64,000 nt of DNA from Bradyrhizobium sp. 139 (GTDB taxonomy: Bacteria; Pseudomonadota; Alphaproteobacteria; Rhizobiales; Xanthobacteraceae). Shown piece by piece: positions 53,818 through 63,861 of the stretch; positions within the stretch are counted from its first letter, which is position 1; each line of letters begins with the position of its first letter. The notes beneath the pieces were generated by a model, which was not told where the DNA came from, ran no database searches, and saw only the letters and a list, made by a program, of their open reading frames with translations. Made by a program: the position numbers and the translations under genes. Location of the stretch: the NCBI RefSeq assembly GCF_023074175.1, contig NZ_JADPKS010000024.1:1-64000 (forward strand). The letters run 5' to 3'.

Positions 53818-54245
53818 CCGAAGCTGCCGCCGAGATGCGCTCCGTGGTGATCGAGCGCGAATTTGCCTTTCCGGCCGAGCGGATCTGGCGCGCGCTGACG
53901 CAACCGCATCTGATCGAGGAATGGCTGATGAGGAACGACTTCAAGCCGGTCGTCGGTCATCGCTTCAATCTTCGCGGCGAATGGGGCGGCGTGCTGGACT
54001 GCGAGGTGCTCACCATCGAGCCGCAACGCACGCTCGCCTATACCTGGAATTTCTCGCATGAGGACGCAGCGTTCGATCTGAAAAGCGTGGTGACCTTCAC
54101 CCTGAGCCCGACGAGTGCAGGCACGCATTTGCGCGTCGAGCAAGCGGGCTTCAGCCCGACGCAGAAGCAGGCTTTCGGCGGCGCGCATGCCGGGTGGAAG
54201 CAGTTCTTTGCCAAGCTGGACGAAGTGCTGGCGCGAGCAGACTAG
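53814..54245 (+). CDS. SRPBCC (AHSA1-like) domain protein
   Basis: A 143-residue START/AHA1-type small-molecule-binding protein: REFAFPAERIWRALTQPHLIEEWLM, then HRFNLRGEWGGVLDCEVLTIEPQRTLAYTWNF, and a closing helix HAGWKQFFAKLDEVLAR. It is translationally coupled to the ArsR repressor. The pairing is common, and the SRPBCC protein may bind the ligand or detoxify a compound. Its activity is not known. Confidence 0.9.
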   Translation: MTEAAAEMRSVVIEREFAFPAERIWRALTQPHLIEEWLMRNDFKPVVGHRFNLRGEWGGVLDCEVLTIEPQRTLAYTWNFSHEDAAFDLKSVVTFTLSPTSAGTHLRVEQAGFSPTQKQAFGGAHAGWKQFFAKLDEVLARAD

Positions 54246-54291
54246 CTCTCCCGCCGGCGCCTATTCCGATCATTTTTCAGAGGAGGTCCCA

Positions 54292-54495
54292 ATGAACTCG
54301 AACTTGTGGATTCGACAGATCCATCGCTGGCTCTCGATCGCTTTCACGCTCGCCGTCATCGCGAACATCGTCGCCATGACCATCCAGCTCCAGGCCGTCT
54401 GGATCGGCCTGCTCGCACTCGTCCCACTGATTCCCTTGCTCGCAACGGGACTCTATTTATTCGCGCTGCCCTATGTCAGCCGCAGCAACGCGTGA
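54292..54495 (+). CDS. Small two-helix membrane protein
   Basis: A 67-residue protein with two hydrophobic segments (IAFTLAVIANIVAMTIQL and IGLLALVPLIPLLATGLYLFALPYV). AGGAGG lies five bases before the ATG at 54292. It is the third gene of the ArsR operon by spacing (46 bases). No known family; a role beside the SRPBCC protein is possible. Confidence 0.75.
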   Translation: MNSNLWIRQIHRWLSIAFTLAVIANIVAMTIQLQAVWIGLLALVPLIPLLATGLYLFALPYVSRSNA

Positions 54496-54505
54496 ACGAG
54501 GCAAG

Positions 54506-54946
54506 ATGATGAAAAAGGCAGTGACAGCTGGCAGCACGAAGGAAGCGGACGGGGTTTCAGCCTCCAAGTTGATCGACGGCAGGATCAAGGAGCTCGGCGA
54601 CTGGCGCGGCGAAATGCTGGGGCGGATCCGCGGCCTGATCAAGCAGGCCGATCCTGATGTCATCGAGGAATGGAAATGGCGCGGCGTTCCCGTCTGGGAG
54701 CACAACGGCATCATCTGCACAGGCGAGACCTACAAGGCTGTCGTGAAGATGACTTTCGCCAAGGGCGCGGCGCTGGAGGATCCCGCGGGGCTCTTCAACT
54801 CCAGCCTTGAGGGAAATGTCCGGCGCGCGATCGATTTTCGCGAGGGCGAGAAAATCAATGAAAAGGCGTTGAAGGCGCTTATCCAAGCGGCTGTGGCCCT
54901 GAACACGTCCAAGGCCGGGAAAAAGCCCAGCAGACGTTCGGCGTAG
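54506..54946 (+). CDS. DUF1801 domain protein
   Basis: A 146-residue protein with the DUF1801/YdhG-type core: LGDWRGEMLGRIRGLIKQADPDVIEEWKWRGVPVWEHNGIICTGETYKAVVKMTFAKG, then SLEGNVRRAIDFREGEKINEKALKALI. The fold binds small molecules or peptides; function is unknown. It follows the membrane protein by ten bases and converges on the SpoVR gene with nine bases between, closing the ArsR-led operon. Confidence 0.85.
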   Translation: MMKKAVTAGSTKEADGVSASKLIDGRIKELGDWRGEMLGRIRGLIKQADPDVIEEWKWRGVPVWEHNGIICTGETYKAVVKMTFAKGAALEDPAGLFNSSLEGNVRRAIDFREGEKINEKALKALIQAAVALNTSKAGKKPSRRSA

Positions 54947-54955
54947 ACCGCGGCG

Positions 54956-56491
54956 TCAGGCCGCCGCCGGGATCGGACGCGGGCTCACGACATATTCGCG
55001 CAAGACCTTGTCGTTGGCATCGACCTCGATCAGCGAGACGTCGTAAGTCCAGAGATCGGCGAGGTGCTGGAGCACGCGCTTGGCGTCGGTCTCGTGGAGC
55101 TGCGAGCCCTTGATGACGTGGTGATGCAGGATCAGCCGGCGGTCGCCGGAGAGATCGACGTCGACCACCTCGATATTGGCGTCGATGTAGCCGACATCGT
55201 GTTGCCGCGCCAGCTCGCGCCGCACGCGGCGGAAACCACGCTCGTCGTGGATGGCATCGACCCGGATGCCGGCGCGTTCTTCAGGATCGTCGTGCAAATG
55301 GAACATGCGGAGGTGCCGCATCAGCTTCGGGCTCAGGAATTGAGCGATGAAGCTTTCGTCGCGGTAGTTGGCCCAGACGTCGCGCAGCACGCCCATCACG
55401 TCGTTCTTGCCGGCGATATCCGGGAACCACTCGCGGTCCTCGTCTCCCGGCCTGGTGACGATGCGCTCGATGTCCTGCATCATTGCGAAGCCGAGCGCAT
55501 AGGGGTTAAAGCCGGAGAAGCGCGGATCGTCGAATTCGGGCTGGAACACCACGTTGGTGTGCGATCCCAGGAATTCGAGGAAGTTGCCGTCAGTGATGCG
55601 GCCCTGCTGGTGCAGCTTGGTCATGATGCGATAGTGGACGTAGGTCGCCGTCCCCTCGTTCATCACCTTGGTCTGGCTCTGCGGATAGAAATATTGCGCG
55701 ATGTGGCGGACGATGCGCAGCAGCTCGCGCTGCCAGGGAGCGAGCCGCGGCGCGCTCTTCTCCAGGAAATAGAGCAGGTTTTCCTGCGGCAGGCCGAGCA
55801 GCTTGCGGCGGCGTTCGACGCTGATCGCGGATCGGGTCTTGCTCTTCCCTGCCGGCACGGTACGCCAGAGATCGTTGAAGACTTCTTCTTCATGCTGGCG
55901 GCGGCGCCCTGCCCGCTTCTCCTCGGCGCGCAGATCCAGCTTCTTCTTGCCGGGATAGCGATCGATGCCGTGCGACATCAGTGCATGCGCGGCATCCAGG
56001 GTGCGCTCGACCTCGACGCGGCCGTAGCGCTCCTCGCAGCTCATCACATACTTCTTGGCAAAGTCGAGATAGTCGAGAATGCCGTCGGCGTCGGTCCACT
56101 GCCTGAACAAATAGTTGTTCTTGAAGAAGTGGTTGTGACCGAAGGCGGCGTGCGCAATCACCAGCGTCTGCATCGTCGCCGTGTTCTCCTCCATCAGGTA
56201 GGAGATGCAAGGCGAGGAGTTGATCACGATCTCATAGGCGAGGCCCATCAGGCCTTTGCGATAGGAGGCCTCGTGGTAGGCAAATTGCTTGCCGAACGAC
56301 CAGTGCTTGTAGAACAGCGGCATGCCGACGGAGGAGTAGGCATCCAGCATCTGCTCGGCGGTGATGACCTCGATCTGGTTCGGATAGACGTCGAGCCCGA
56401 GATCTTTCGTCGCCACCTCCTCGCAGGCATCGGTGATGCGCTGCAAGGTGTGGAAATCCCAATCGGCGCCTTCGAACAAGCGTTCCGTCAT
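54956..56491 (-). CDS. SpoVR/YcgB-family protein
   Basis: A 511-residue cytoplasmic protein of the SpoVR family, third gene of the widespread prkA-yeaH-ycgB stress cluster. Conserved stretches include DVYPNQIEVITAEQMLDAYSSVGMP, FGHNHFFKNNYLF, QTKVMNEGTATYVHYRIM (with HxxE-like metal candidates) and NPYALGFAMMQDIERI. The biochemical role is unknown in the family; it is linked to stationary phase and spore cortex in other bacteria. The start at 56491 overlaps the DUF444 gene as ATGA. Confidence 0.92.
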   Translation of the reverse strand: MTERLFEGADWDFHTLQRITDACEEVATKDLGLDVYPNQIEVITAEQMLDAYSSVGMPLFYKHWSFGKQFAYHEASYRKGLMGLAYEIVINSSPCISYLMEENTATMQTLVIAHAAFGHNHFFKNNYLFRQWTDADGILDYLDFAKKYVMSCEERYGRVEVERTLDAAHALMSHGIDRYPGKKKLDLRAEEKRAGRRRQHEEEVFNDLWRTVPAGKSKTRSAISVERRRKLLGLPQENLLYFLEKSAPRLAPWQRELLRIVRHIAQYFYPQSQTKVMNEGTATYVHYRIMTKLHQQGRITDGNFLEFLGSHTNVVFQPEFDDPRFSGFNPYALGFAMMQDIERIVTRPGDEDREWFPDIAGKNDVMGVLRDVWANYRDESFIAQFLSPKLMRHLRMFHLHDDPEERAGIRVDAIHDERGFRRVRRELARQHDVGYIDANIEVVDVDLSGDRRLILHHHVIKGSQLHETDAKRVLQHLADLWTYDVSLIEVDANDKVLREYVVSPRPIPAAA

Positions 56492-57771
56492 GGAGCGGCT
56501 TTCTCCTGAGATGTTTCGCGGCGCTGGAACAGGTCGTGGAACACCGGGAAAATCTCGCTGCGCTCGCTGACCTTGCGCATCGAGAGCGGTGCGCCGCTGT
56601 TGCGCAGGCGCTCGTAGAGGGTCCAGAGCGAGGAGTCGGAGAGATCGAAGGCGCTGCCGCCGGACTCCCCGACCTCGAGATAGGCAAAGAACTGGCAGAC
56701 CGGCAGGATCTTGTCGGTCAGCAGCATGCCTGTGAGCTCGCCGTCGGAATAGGAATTGTCGCCGTCGGAAGCTTGCGCGGCGTAGATGTTCCAGTCCGAC
56801 GGATTGAAGCGCTCGCGCACGATCTCGTGCATCGCCTGGAGCGCGCTGGAGACCAGCGTGCCGCCGGAGGCCGGGCCGTAGAAGAAGGTCTGCTCGTCCA
56901 CCTCCTCGGCGCGGTCGGTGTGGCGGATGAAGACGATCTCGACGTGCTTGTAGCGCCGCTTCAGGAATACGTAGAGCAGCATGTAGAAGCGCTTGGCGAG
57001 ATCCTTCATGTGCTCGGACATCGAGCCGGAGACGTCCATCAGGCAGAACATCACCGCCTGCGCGACGGGCTTGGGCACGGTCTCGAAGCGGCGATAGCGG
57101 ATGTCCAGAGGATCGATGAAGGGAATTCGCCTCAACTTCACCTTCAGCTTTTCGAGCTGAGCCAGAAGCACCGTGCGCTCGTCCTCGTCGGTGCATGCGG
57201 CGATCGCGGCTTCCAGCTCTTCGATCTCATCCTTGCGGGGACGCTTGAGCGCGATGCGACGCGCAAGCGCGAGCCGCACGGTCCGGCTGACCGAGATGTT
57301 GGCAGGCGAGCCGGACGTTGTGTAGCCGGCGCGCTGGATGCCCTCGCTCTCGGTCTGCGCCATCTTGCGCTTGGCAAGATCCGGCAGTTCGAGGTCGTCG
57401 AGGAAAAGGTCCACGAACTCGTCGCGGCTGAGGACGAAGCGGAAAGCGTCCTCGCTGTCGCCTTCGCCGGGACCGGAATCCTTGGCGCTGCCCTGGCCGG
57501 ATCGCTGGAGGTAGTCGCCCTCGATGAACTTCTTGTTCCCGGGCAATACCATGTCGCGCGTTCCGCCTTCACGGCGGAAACGCGGCTCGTGCATGCCGTC
57601 GAGCGGTATCGTGACCTCACCACCCTCCAGGACGTCCTTGATGTCGCGTTCCTGCGAGGTCTTCTTGACGGCGCCCTGCACCAGGGATTTGGCCCGACGC
57701 AAGAACCGCTGGCGGTTCTCAAGACTCTTGCCGCCTGGATTCAGGCGCCTGTCAATAATGTGAATGGGCAC
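56488..57771 (-). CDS. YeaH/YhbH (DUF444) family protein
   Basis: A 427-residue protein with a von Willebrand A-type domain in the C-terminal half (VMFCLMDVSGSMSEHMKDLAKRFYMLL; the DVSGSMS MIDAS motif) and a basic N-terminal region. It starts at GTG 57771, only 13 bases after the kinase gene, which has no other suitable start nearby. It works with the PrkA kinase and SpoVR protein in an unknown complex. Confidence 0.92.
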   Translation of the reverse strand: MPIHIIDRRLNPGGKSLENRQRFLRRAKSLVQGAVKKTSQERDIKDVLEGGEVTIPLDGMHEPRFRREGGTRDMVLPGNKKFIEGDYLQRSGQGSAKDSGPGEGDSEDAFRFVLSRDEFVDLFLDDLELPDLAKRKMAQTESEGIQRAGYTTSGSPANISVSRTVRLALARRIALKRPRKDEIEELEAAIAACTDEDERTVLLAQLEKLKVKLRRIPFIDPLDIRYRRFETVPKPVAQAVMFCLMDVSGSMSEHMKDLAKRFYMLLYVFLKRRYKHVEIVFIRHTDRAEEVDEQTFFYGPASGGTLVSSALQAMHEIVRERFNPSDWNIYAAQASDGDNSYSDGELTGMLLTDKILPVCQFFAYLEVGESGGSAFDLSDSSLWTLYERLRNSGAPLSMRKVSERSEIFPVFHDLFQRRETSQEKAAP

Positions 57772-57784
57772 TTTTCCATCCGCC

Positions 57785-59728
57785 TCAACCGGCCTGCTTC
57801 ACGCGCATGTACCATTCGACGAGCCGGCGAACCTGACGCTCGGTGTAGCCGCGCTCCACCATGCGTGCGACGAACTCGCCGTGCTTTTTCTCCGTCTCGC
57901 CGTCCTTCTTCGACCCGAAGGAGATGACCGGAAGCAGGTCCTCGACCTGCGAGAATATCCGCTTTTCGATCACGTCGCGAATCTTCTCGTAAGAAGTCCA
58001 TGCCGGATTTTTGCCACCATTCTGGGCCCGCGAGCGTAACGAGAATTTGACGACCTCGTTGCGGAAATCCTTGGGGTTGGCGATGCCCGCCGGCTTCTCG
58101 ATTTTCGTCAGTTCCTGGTTCAAAAGCTCGCGATCGAGCAGCTGGCCGGTGTCGGGATCCTTGAAGTCCTGGTCCTCGATCCAGGCATCGGCGTAGTCGA
58201 CGTAGCGGTCGAACAGGTTCTGGCCGTAATCCGAGTAGGATTCGAGATAGGCCTTCTGGATCTCGTTGCCAATGAACTCGGCGTAGCGCGGCGCCAGATC
58301 CGCCTTGATGAATTCGAGATAGCGCTTCTCGACTTCCTCCGGGAGCTGCTCGCGGCGGATCGACTGCTCCAGCGCGTACATCAGATGCACGGCGTCGGCG
58401 GCGACCTCCTGCGGATCGTGGTTGAAGGTCGCAGCCAATATCTTGAAGGCGAAGCGCGTGGAGACGCCGTCCATGCCCTCGTCGACGCCGGCGGCATCGC
58501 GATATTCCTGGACGCTGCGCGCCTTCGGATCGGATTCCTTCAGGCTCTCGCCGTCGTACACCCGCATCTTGGCGAACACGGTGGAATTCTCGTGCTTGCG
58601 CAGGCGCGACATCACCGAGAACCGCGCCAGCGTCTCGAGCGTCGAGGGCGCGCATGGCGCGGCCGCAAGCTCGGAGCCCTGGATCAGCTTCTCGTAGATT
58701 TTCTGCTCCTCCGTGGTCCGCAGGCAATAGGGCACCTTGATCACGCAGATGCGGTCGATGAAGGCCTCGTTGTTCTTGTTGGCCTTGAAGCTCGACCATT
58801 CAGCTTCGTTCGAGTGCGCGAGGATAACGCCGGTGAAGGGGATGGCGCCGATATTCTCGGTGCCGATGTAATTGCCTTCCTGGGTTGCGGTCAGCAACGG
58901 GTGCAGCATCTTGATAGGCGCCTTGAACATCTCGACGAACTCGAGCACGCCCTGATTGGCGCGGTTGAGGCCGCCGGAATAGCTGTAGGCGTCGGGATCG
59001 TTCTGCGCGTAAGTCTCGAGCTTGCGGATATCGACCTTGCCGACCAGCGAGGAGATGTCCTGGTTGTTCTCGTCGCCCGGCTCGGTCTTGGAGACTGCGA
59101 TCTGGCGCAGCCGCGACGGCTGGATTTTTGCGACTCGAAACTGAGAAATGTCGCCGCCGAAGGCTTCCAGCCGCTTGTAGCACCACGGGCTCATCAGGCC
59201 GGTGAGGCGACGGCGCGGAATGCCGTACTTCTCCTCGAGCATCGGCCCGAGATTATCTGGATCGAACAGGCTGAGCGGGCTCTCGAACACCGGGCTCAAT
59301 TCGTCGCCGGCCTTGAGCACGTAGATCGGATGCACCTCCATCAGCGACTTGAGCCGCTCGGCGAGCGAGGATTTGCCGCCGCCGACCGGACCGAGCAGAT
59401 AGAGGATCTGCTTGCGCTCTTCGAGGCCTTGCGCCGCGTGACGGAAGAAACCGACGATGCGCTCGATGGTTTCTTCCATGCCGTAGAAGCCGGCGAAGGC
59501 CGGATAGGTGCGGATGGTGCGGTTCAAAAAAATACGGCCGAGGCGTGGGTCCTTGGCCGTGTCAATCGTCTGGGGGTCACCGATCGCCGCTAGCAGTCGT
59601 TCGGCCGCGTTCGCGTATTTCATGGGATCGCTTCGACACGATTCCAGATATTCCGCCATCGACATGTCGTGTTGGCTTCTCGCCTCGAACGACTTAGCGA
59701 AAGCGTTGAACAGAGAATCGTTATACAT
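57785..59728 (-). CDS. prkA: PrkA/YeaG serine protein kinase
   Basis: A 647-residue AAA-fold protein kinase, first gene of the stress operon. Walker A is GPVGGGKS at 113-120; further family segments are GLNRANQGVLEFVEMFKAPIKMLHPLLTATQEGNY, FTGVILAHSNEAEW and a C-terminal PrkA domain (SFGSKKDGETEKKHGEFVARMVERGYTERQVRRLVEW). GGAGAGGG precedes the ATG at 59728. An EcfG-type promoter 35 bases upstream (59763-59788) points to general-stress control. Confidence 0.95.
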   Translation of the reverse strand: MYNDSLFNAFAKSFEARSQHDMSMAEYLESCRSDPMKYANAAERLLAAIGDPQTIDTAKDPRLGRIFLNRTIRTYPAFAGFYGMEETIERIVGFFRHAAQGLEERKQILYLLGPVGGGKSSLAERLKSLMEVHPIYVLKAGDELSPVFESPLSLFDPDNLGPMLEEKYGIPRRRLTGLMSPWCYKRLEAFGGDISQFRVAKIQPSRLRQIAVSKTEPGDENNQDISSLVGKVDIRKLETYAQNDPDAYSYSGGLNRANQGVLEFVEMFKAPIKMLHPLLTATQEGNYIGTENIGAIPFTGVILAHSNEAEWSSFKANKNNEAFIDRICVIKVPYCLRTTEEQKIYEKLIQGSELAAAPCAPSTLETLARFSVMSRLRKHENSTVFAKMRVYDGESLKESDPKARSVQEYRDAAGVDEGMDGVSTRFAFKILAATFNHDPQEVAADAVHLMYALEQSIRREQLPEEVEKRYLEFIKADLAPRYAEFIGNEIQKAYLESYSDYGQNLFDRYVDYADAWIEDQDFKDPDTGQLLDRELLNQELTKIEKPAGIANPKDFRNEVVKFSLRSRAQNGGKNPAWTSYEKIRDVIEKRIFSQVEDLLPVISFGSKKDGETEKKHGEFVARMVERGYTERQVRRLVEWYMRVKQAG

Positions 59729-59762
59729 GATCCCTCTCCGCGTGAGTTCCGCTACAAGCTGA

Positions 59763-59788
59763 AACGAAAGCAGTTACCGGACCGTTCC
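59763..59788 (-). promoter_or_regulatory. EcfG-type general stress promoter for prkA-yeaH-spoVR
   Basis: On the minus strand GGAAC (59788-59784), exactly 17 bases, CGTT (59766-59763), an exact match to the alphaproteobacterial sigma-EcfG consensus GGAAC-N16/17-CGTT. The predicted 5' leader is about 27 bases. The rest of the gap 59789-60029 holds a 16-base palindrome (ACAGGCA-CA-TGCCTGT, 59886-59901) and nothing else recognisable. Confidence 0.8.
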
Positions 59789-60029
59789 TCAGGCCGTTTC
59801 GAATCAGCGTGAGCACATGACGATCATTGGACACCCGGGTGCCAACGCGACGCAACGCACAACGTAGGCACTCGTTGAGTTACGAACAGGCACATGCCTG
59901 TAATTTGTGCGAATCTGTATCCATCTTCGCTCATTTCCAGAAAATGTCACTTGGTCGCAACATCCGGGCGATACCGGGGATGAGTGTCCATCCGGCACTG
60001 CAACATGAAGCGATCTGCGAGCGGCAATC

Positions 60030-60671
60030 TTATGACGCTCGTACGGCGAAGCCTTGCGGACCGTGTTCATCTTCCTGCTGCAATGCGGTGCGCGCAACGC
60101 TCGCAGCATGACAATCGCGGCAAGCGCGCAGCAATGTATCGAAGTCGGTCGCCAAGCCCTCCGAGCGGATGACAATCCGATCGTTCTGCCGATCGCTCTG
60201 CGCGCGGCGCGCCAGGGTGCGGATCGTGCAGAGCTGCCGCTGCAAGGCCGGCGTCGGCGTCAGCACGATCGTCTTCTGCCCGCGGCATTCCTCAGCCGAA
60301 ATCTCCGCAATCGAGTCCCACAGCAGAAATTCATTACCGATGCGGAGGTCGCGGATGCCATGGGGGGTGACGATCACCACCGATCCCCGTTCGGCGGGCA
60401 GCATCCAGATCAGCCGGCTGGTCACCAGGCCGAACACCACGACGCCGGCATAGCCGACCGTAGTATCGTAGTCGCCGAGATCGTCCCACCAGTCGAAGGC
60501 AAGGGCCGCACTGACCAGGGTCATCGCAAAGCCCGCCGCGACCAGCAGCCGCAGCTGGGTCGTACATGGACTGATTTCAAGATCGTGGGACGCGTCGATG
60601 CGTACGGCCGGCGCGACCGATTGCGGGCTGTCGGCGACAGTGGACGTAAGGCCGTCACGATGTGCGTGCAT
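60030..60671 (-). CDS. Hypothetical membrane protein with two helices
   Basis: A 213-residue protein with hydrophobic segments near residues 42-60 (RLLVAAGFAMTLVSAALAF) and 68-90 (VGYAGVVVFGLVTSRLIWML), then a soluble domain (GSVVIVTPHGIRDLRIGNEFLLWDSIAEISAEECRGQKTIVLTP) that resembles PH-like domains in small bacterial membrane proteins. Two cysteines close a CRDCHAA motif near the end. The ATG at 60671 has GGGGGA upstream; the longer frame to 60707 is less convincing. Function unknown. Confidence 0.7.
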   Translation of the reverse strand: MHAHRDGLTSTVADSPQSVAPAVRIDASHDLEISPCTTQLRLLVAAGFAMTLVSAALAFDWWDDLGDYDTTVGYAGVVVFGLVTSRLIWMLPAERGSVVIVTPHGIRDLRIGNEFLLWDSIAEISAEECRGQKTIVLTPTPALQRQLCTIRTLARRAQSDRQNDRIVIRSEGLATDFDTLLRACRDCHAASVARTALQQEDEHGPQGFAVRAS

Positions 60672-60998
60672 GCTTTCCCCCAGCATGGCCATTCGCGGCC
60701 GAGCCACGATGTATCAGGCGGACCGAAATCCGCTGAAGACACTCCGCACAGCCACTAGCTGACGAGACGAAGCTGCTGACGTTACGCAATGAGACCTTGG
60801 CCAACTCCTCCAGCCAACGACTTTTTACGCAACACGGCTACTTCCGCCTGGATCGCCACAATCGCGACGGAGTTTCACAGAGAGTATGACGCTCGTACCC
60901 TTGATTGGTTCCCTCCCGGGAGCATGTAGGCTAGAGGATAGCGCGTCAGGACCGGCGCGAAAACCCCTCGCCCGCAGGCTTGGAGATAAATAAGCATC
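60672..60998. other. Promoter gap before the transaldolase-isomerase gene
   Basis: No gene. It holds the divergent upstream regions of the membrane protein and the tal-pgi fusion. CTCCCGGGAG (60913-60922) is a 10-base palindrome 77 bases before the ATG. No confident -35/-10 pair was found. Confidence 0.4.
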
Positions 60999-63848
60999 AT
61001 GAATCCCGTCAAAGAACTGGAAAAGCACGGACAAGCCGTCTGGCTGGACTTCCTGGCCCGTGGCTTTATCGCCAAGGGCGACCTGAAGCGGCTGATCGAC
61101 ACCGACGGCGTCAAGGGCGTCACCTCCAACCCCTCGATCTTCGAGAAGGCGATCGGCAGCTCGGACGAGTATGACGCCTCGATCGGCAAGGCGCTGAAGC
61201 GCGGCGACCGGACCGTGGCCGACCTGTTCGAGACCGTCGCGGTCGAGGACATCCAGAACGCCGCCGACGTGCTGCGCCCGGTCTATGACCGCCTCAGGGG
61301 AGGCGACGGCTATGTCAGCCTGGAGGTCTCGCCCTATCTGGCGATGGACACCGCCGGCACGGTCGCCGAAGCGCGGCGGCTCTGGAAGGATGTCAATCGC
61401 AAGAACCTGATGGTGAAGGTGCCGGCGACGCCGGAGGGCCTGCCGGCGATCGAGCAGCTGATCGGAGACGGCATCAGCATCAACATCACACTGTTGTTCT
61501 CCAGGGACGTCTACCTGGAGGTCGCCGAGGCCTATCTCGCCGGTCTTGAAAAATATGTCGCTGGCGGCGGCGACCCGTCGCACGTGGCGAGCGTCGCGAG
61601 CTTCTTCGTCAGCCGCATCGATTCAGTCGCCGACAAGCAGCTGGACGAGAAGATCGCCCGCGCCAACGATCCCAGCGAGAAGGAACGGCTCGCCGCGCTG
61701 AAGGGCAAGGTCGCAATCGCCAACGCCAAGGTCGCCTACCAGGATTACAAGCGCCTGTTTTCCGGCCCGCGCTGGGACAAGCTCGCTGCCAAGGGCGCCA
61801 AGCCGCAGCGGATGCTGTGGGCCTCAACCGGCACCAAGAACAAGGACTACAGCGACGTCCTCTATGTCGAGGAGCTGATCGGCCCCGACACCATCAACAC
61901 CATGCCGCCGGCGACGCTCGATGCGTTTCGCGATCATGGCAAGCCGCGCGACAGCCTGGAAGAGAATGTCGACGACGCAAGGCGCCTGCTGGACGAGCTG
62001 GAGCGCTCCGGCGTCTCGCTCGATGCCATCACCGAAGAGCTCGTCAGGGACGGCGTCAAGCAGTTCGCCGATGCCGCCGACAAGCTCTATGGTGCGGTCG
62101 CCCACAAGCGCGTGACCGTGCTCGGGCCTGCGATCGACCGCCAGCTTCTCTCGCTCGGCGACGGGCTCGGCAAGGCGGTGGCGAAGCGCAGCGAGGAATG
62201 GCGCGCCTCTGCAAAGATCCGCAGGCTGTGGCAGCGCGACAAATCGATCTGGACTGGCGCCGACGAGGACAAATGGCTGGGCTGGATCGACAGCGCGGCG
62301 AACGCCGACGTCGCCGACTATGAGGGCTATGCGAGCCGCGTGAAGGGCCAAAAGTTCTCCGATGCCGTCGTGCTCGGCATGGGCGGATCGAGCCTTGGCC
62401 CTGAGGTACTGGCCGAGACTTTTGCGCGGAAGTCCGGCTTCCCGAAGCTGCACGTGCTGGATTCCACCGATCCCGCACAGGTCCGGGCAACGGAGGCCAG
62501 GATCGACATCGCCAACACCGTGTTCATCGTGTCCAGCAAGTCCGGCGGCACCACCGAGCCGAACGCGATGAAGGATTATTTCCATGCGCGCGTCGCACAG
62601 GCGGTCGGGCCGAAGGTGAAGACCGGCCATCGCTTCATCGCGGTGACCGATCCCGGCTCGTCCCTGGAGAAGTCGGCGAAGAGCCTCAACTACGCCCGCA
62701 TCTTCCATGGCGACCCTTCGATCGGCGGCCGCTATTCGGTGCTCTCGCCGTTCGGCCTGGTGCCGGCGGCAACCGCGGGCATCGACATCAAGACCTTCGT
62801 CAAGCATGCACTCGCAATGGTCCGCTCCTGCGGACCGGATGTGCCGCCAAGTGAGAACCCCGGCGTGCAGCTCGGCCTTGCCATGGGCCTCGCCGGCCTC
62901 GAAGGCCGCGACAAGGTGACGATCCTGTCGTCGAAGAAGATCGCCGATTTCGGCGCCTGGGCCGAGCAGCTCATCGCGGAATCGACCGGCAAGGAAGGCA
63001 AGGGCCTGATCCCGATCGACGGCGAGCCGCTCGGCGAACCCTCGCTCTACGGCGACGACCGCTTCTTCATCGATATCCGCATCGAGGGCGAGGCGGACGC
63101 CGCCCATGACTCGAAGCTTGCCGCGATCGAAGCGGCCGGCCATCCCCTGGTGCGCATCGTCATGAAGTCGATCGATCATCTCGGCCAGGAGTTCTTCCGC
63201 TTCGAGATGGCGACGGCGGTGGCCGGCAGCATCCTTGGCATCAATCCGTTCGACCAGCCCGACGTGGAAGCGGCCAAGATCAAGACCCGCGAGCTCACCG
63301 CCTCGTTCGAGAAGACCGGCGCGCTGCCGGCGGAGCAGCCGGTGGTCAGCACGGATGAAGCCGATCTGTACACCGACGAGGCCAACGCCACCGCGCTCCG
63401 TGCTGCCGGAGCGAATGGCGACCTGACCTCCTGGTTGAAGGCGCACCTCTCCCGCTCGGGCCACGGCGACTATGTCGCCCTGCTCGGCTACATCGCGCGC
63501 GACAAGGCTACGATCGACGCACTCCAGACCATGCGTCTCGAAGTGCGCGAGAAGCGACACGTCGCGACCTGCGCAGAGTTTGGGCCGCGTTTCCTGCATT
63601 CGACCGGGCAGGCCTACAAGGGCGGACCCGATAGCGGCGTATTCCTCCAGATCACGGCTGACGACGCCAAGGATTTGGCGGTGCCGGGCCAGAAGGCAAG
63701 CTTTGGGGTTATCAAGGCGGCGCAGGCCCGCGGTGACTTCGACGTGCTCACCGAACGCGGCCGGCGTGCGTTGCGCGTCCACCTCAAGGGCGGGCTCAAG
63801 AAAGGTCTCGCGGCGCTCAACGCCGCGCTCACGGATGCGCTGAACTAA
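60999..63848 (+). CDS. Bifunctional transaldolase / glucose-6-phosphate isomerase
   Basis: A 949-residue fusion. The transaldolase half (about 1-365) shows [19 protein letters not shown] and the Schiff-base Lys K140 in [12 protein letters not shown]. The isomerase half (from about 390) has [33 protein letters not shown] and the late sugar-phosphate segment [34 protein letters not shown]. One chain would interconvert sedoheptulose-7-P/glyceraldehyde-3-P with erythrose-4-P/fructose-6-P and then fructose-6-P with glucose-6-P. It lies 13 bases before a 6-phosphogluconate dehydrogenase gene, giving a pentose-phosphate operon. Confidence 0.93.
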   Translation: MNPVKELEKHGQAVWLDFLARGFIAKGDLKRLIDTDGVKGVTSNPSIFEKAIGSSDEYDASIGKALKRGDRTVADLFETVAVEDIQNAADVLRPVYDRLRGGDGYVSLEVSPYLAMDTAGTVAEARRLWKDVNRKNLMVKVPATPEGLPAIEQLIGDGISINITLLFSRDVYLEVAEAYLAGLEKYVAGGGDPSHVASVASFFVSRIDSVADKQLDEKIARANDPSEKERLAALKGKVAIANAKVAYQDYKRLFSGPRWDKLAAKGAKPQRMLWASTGTKNKDYSDVLYVEELIGPDTINTMPPATLDAFRDHGKPRDSLEENVDDARRLLDELERSGVSLDAITEELVRDGVKQFADAADKLYGAVAHKRVTVLGPAIDRQLLSLGDGLGKAVAKRSEEWRASAKIRRLWQRDKSIWTGADEDKWLGWIDSAANADVADYEGYASRVKGQKFSDAVVLGMGGSSLGPEVLAETFARKSGFPKLHVLDSTDPAQVRATEARIDIANTVFIVSSKSGGTTEPNAMKDYFHARVAQAVGPKVKTGHRFIAVTDPGSSLEKSAKSLNYARIFHGDPSIGGRYSVLSPFGLVPAATAGIDIKTFVKHALAMVRSCGPDVPPSENPGVQLGLAMGLAGLEGRDKVTILSSKKIADFGAWAEQLIAESTGKEGKGLIPIDGEPLGEPSLYGDDRFFIDIRIEGEADAAHDSKLAAIEAAGHPLVRIVMKSIDHLGQEFFRFEMATAVAGSILGINPFDQPDVEAAKIKTRELTASFEKTGALPAEQPVVSTDEADLYTDEANATALRAAGANGDLTSWLKAHLSRSGHGDYVALLGYIARDKATIDALQTMRLEVREKRHVATCAEFGPRFLHSTGQAYKGGPDSGVFLQITADDAKDLAVPGQKASFGVIKAAQARGDFDVLTERGRRALRVHLKGGLKKGLAALNAALTDALN

Positions 63849-63861
63849 GGGAATTTTTCAA

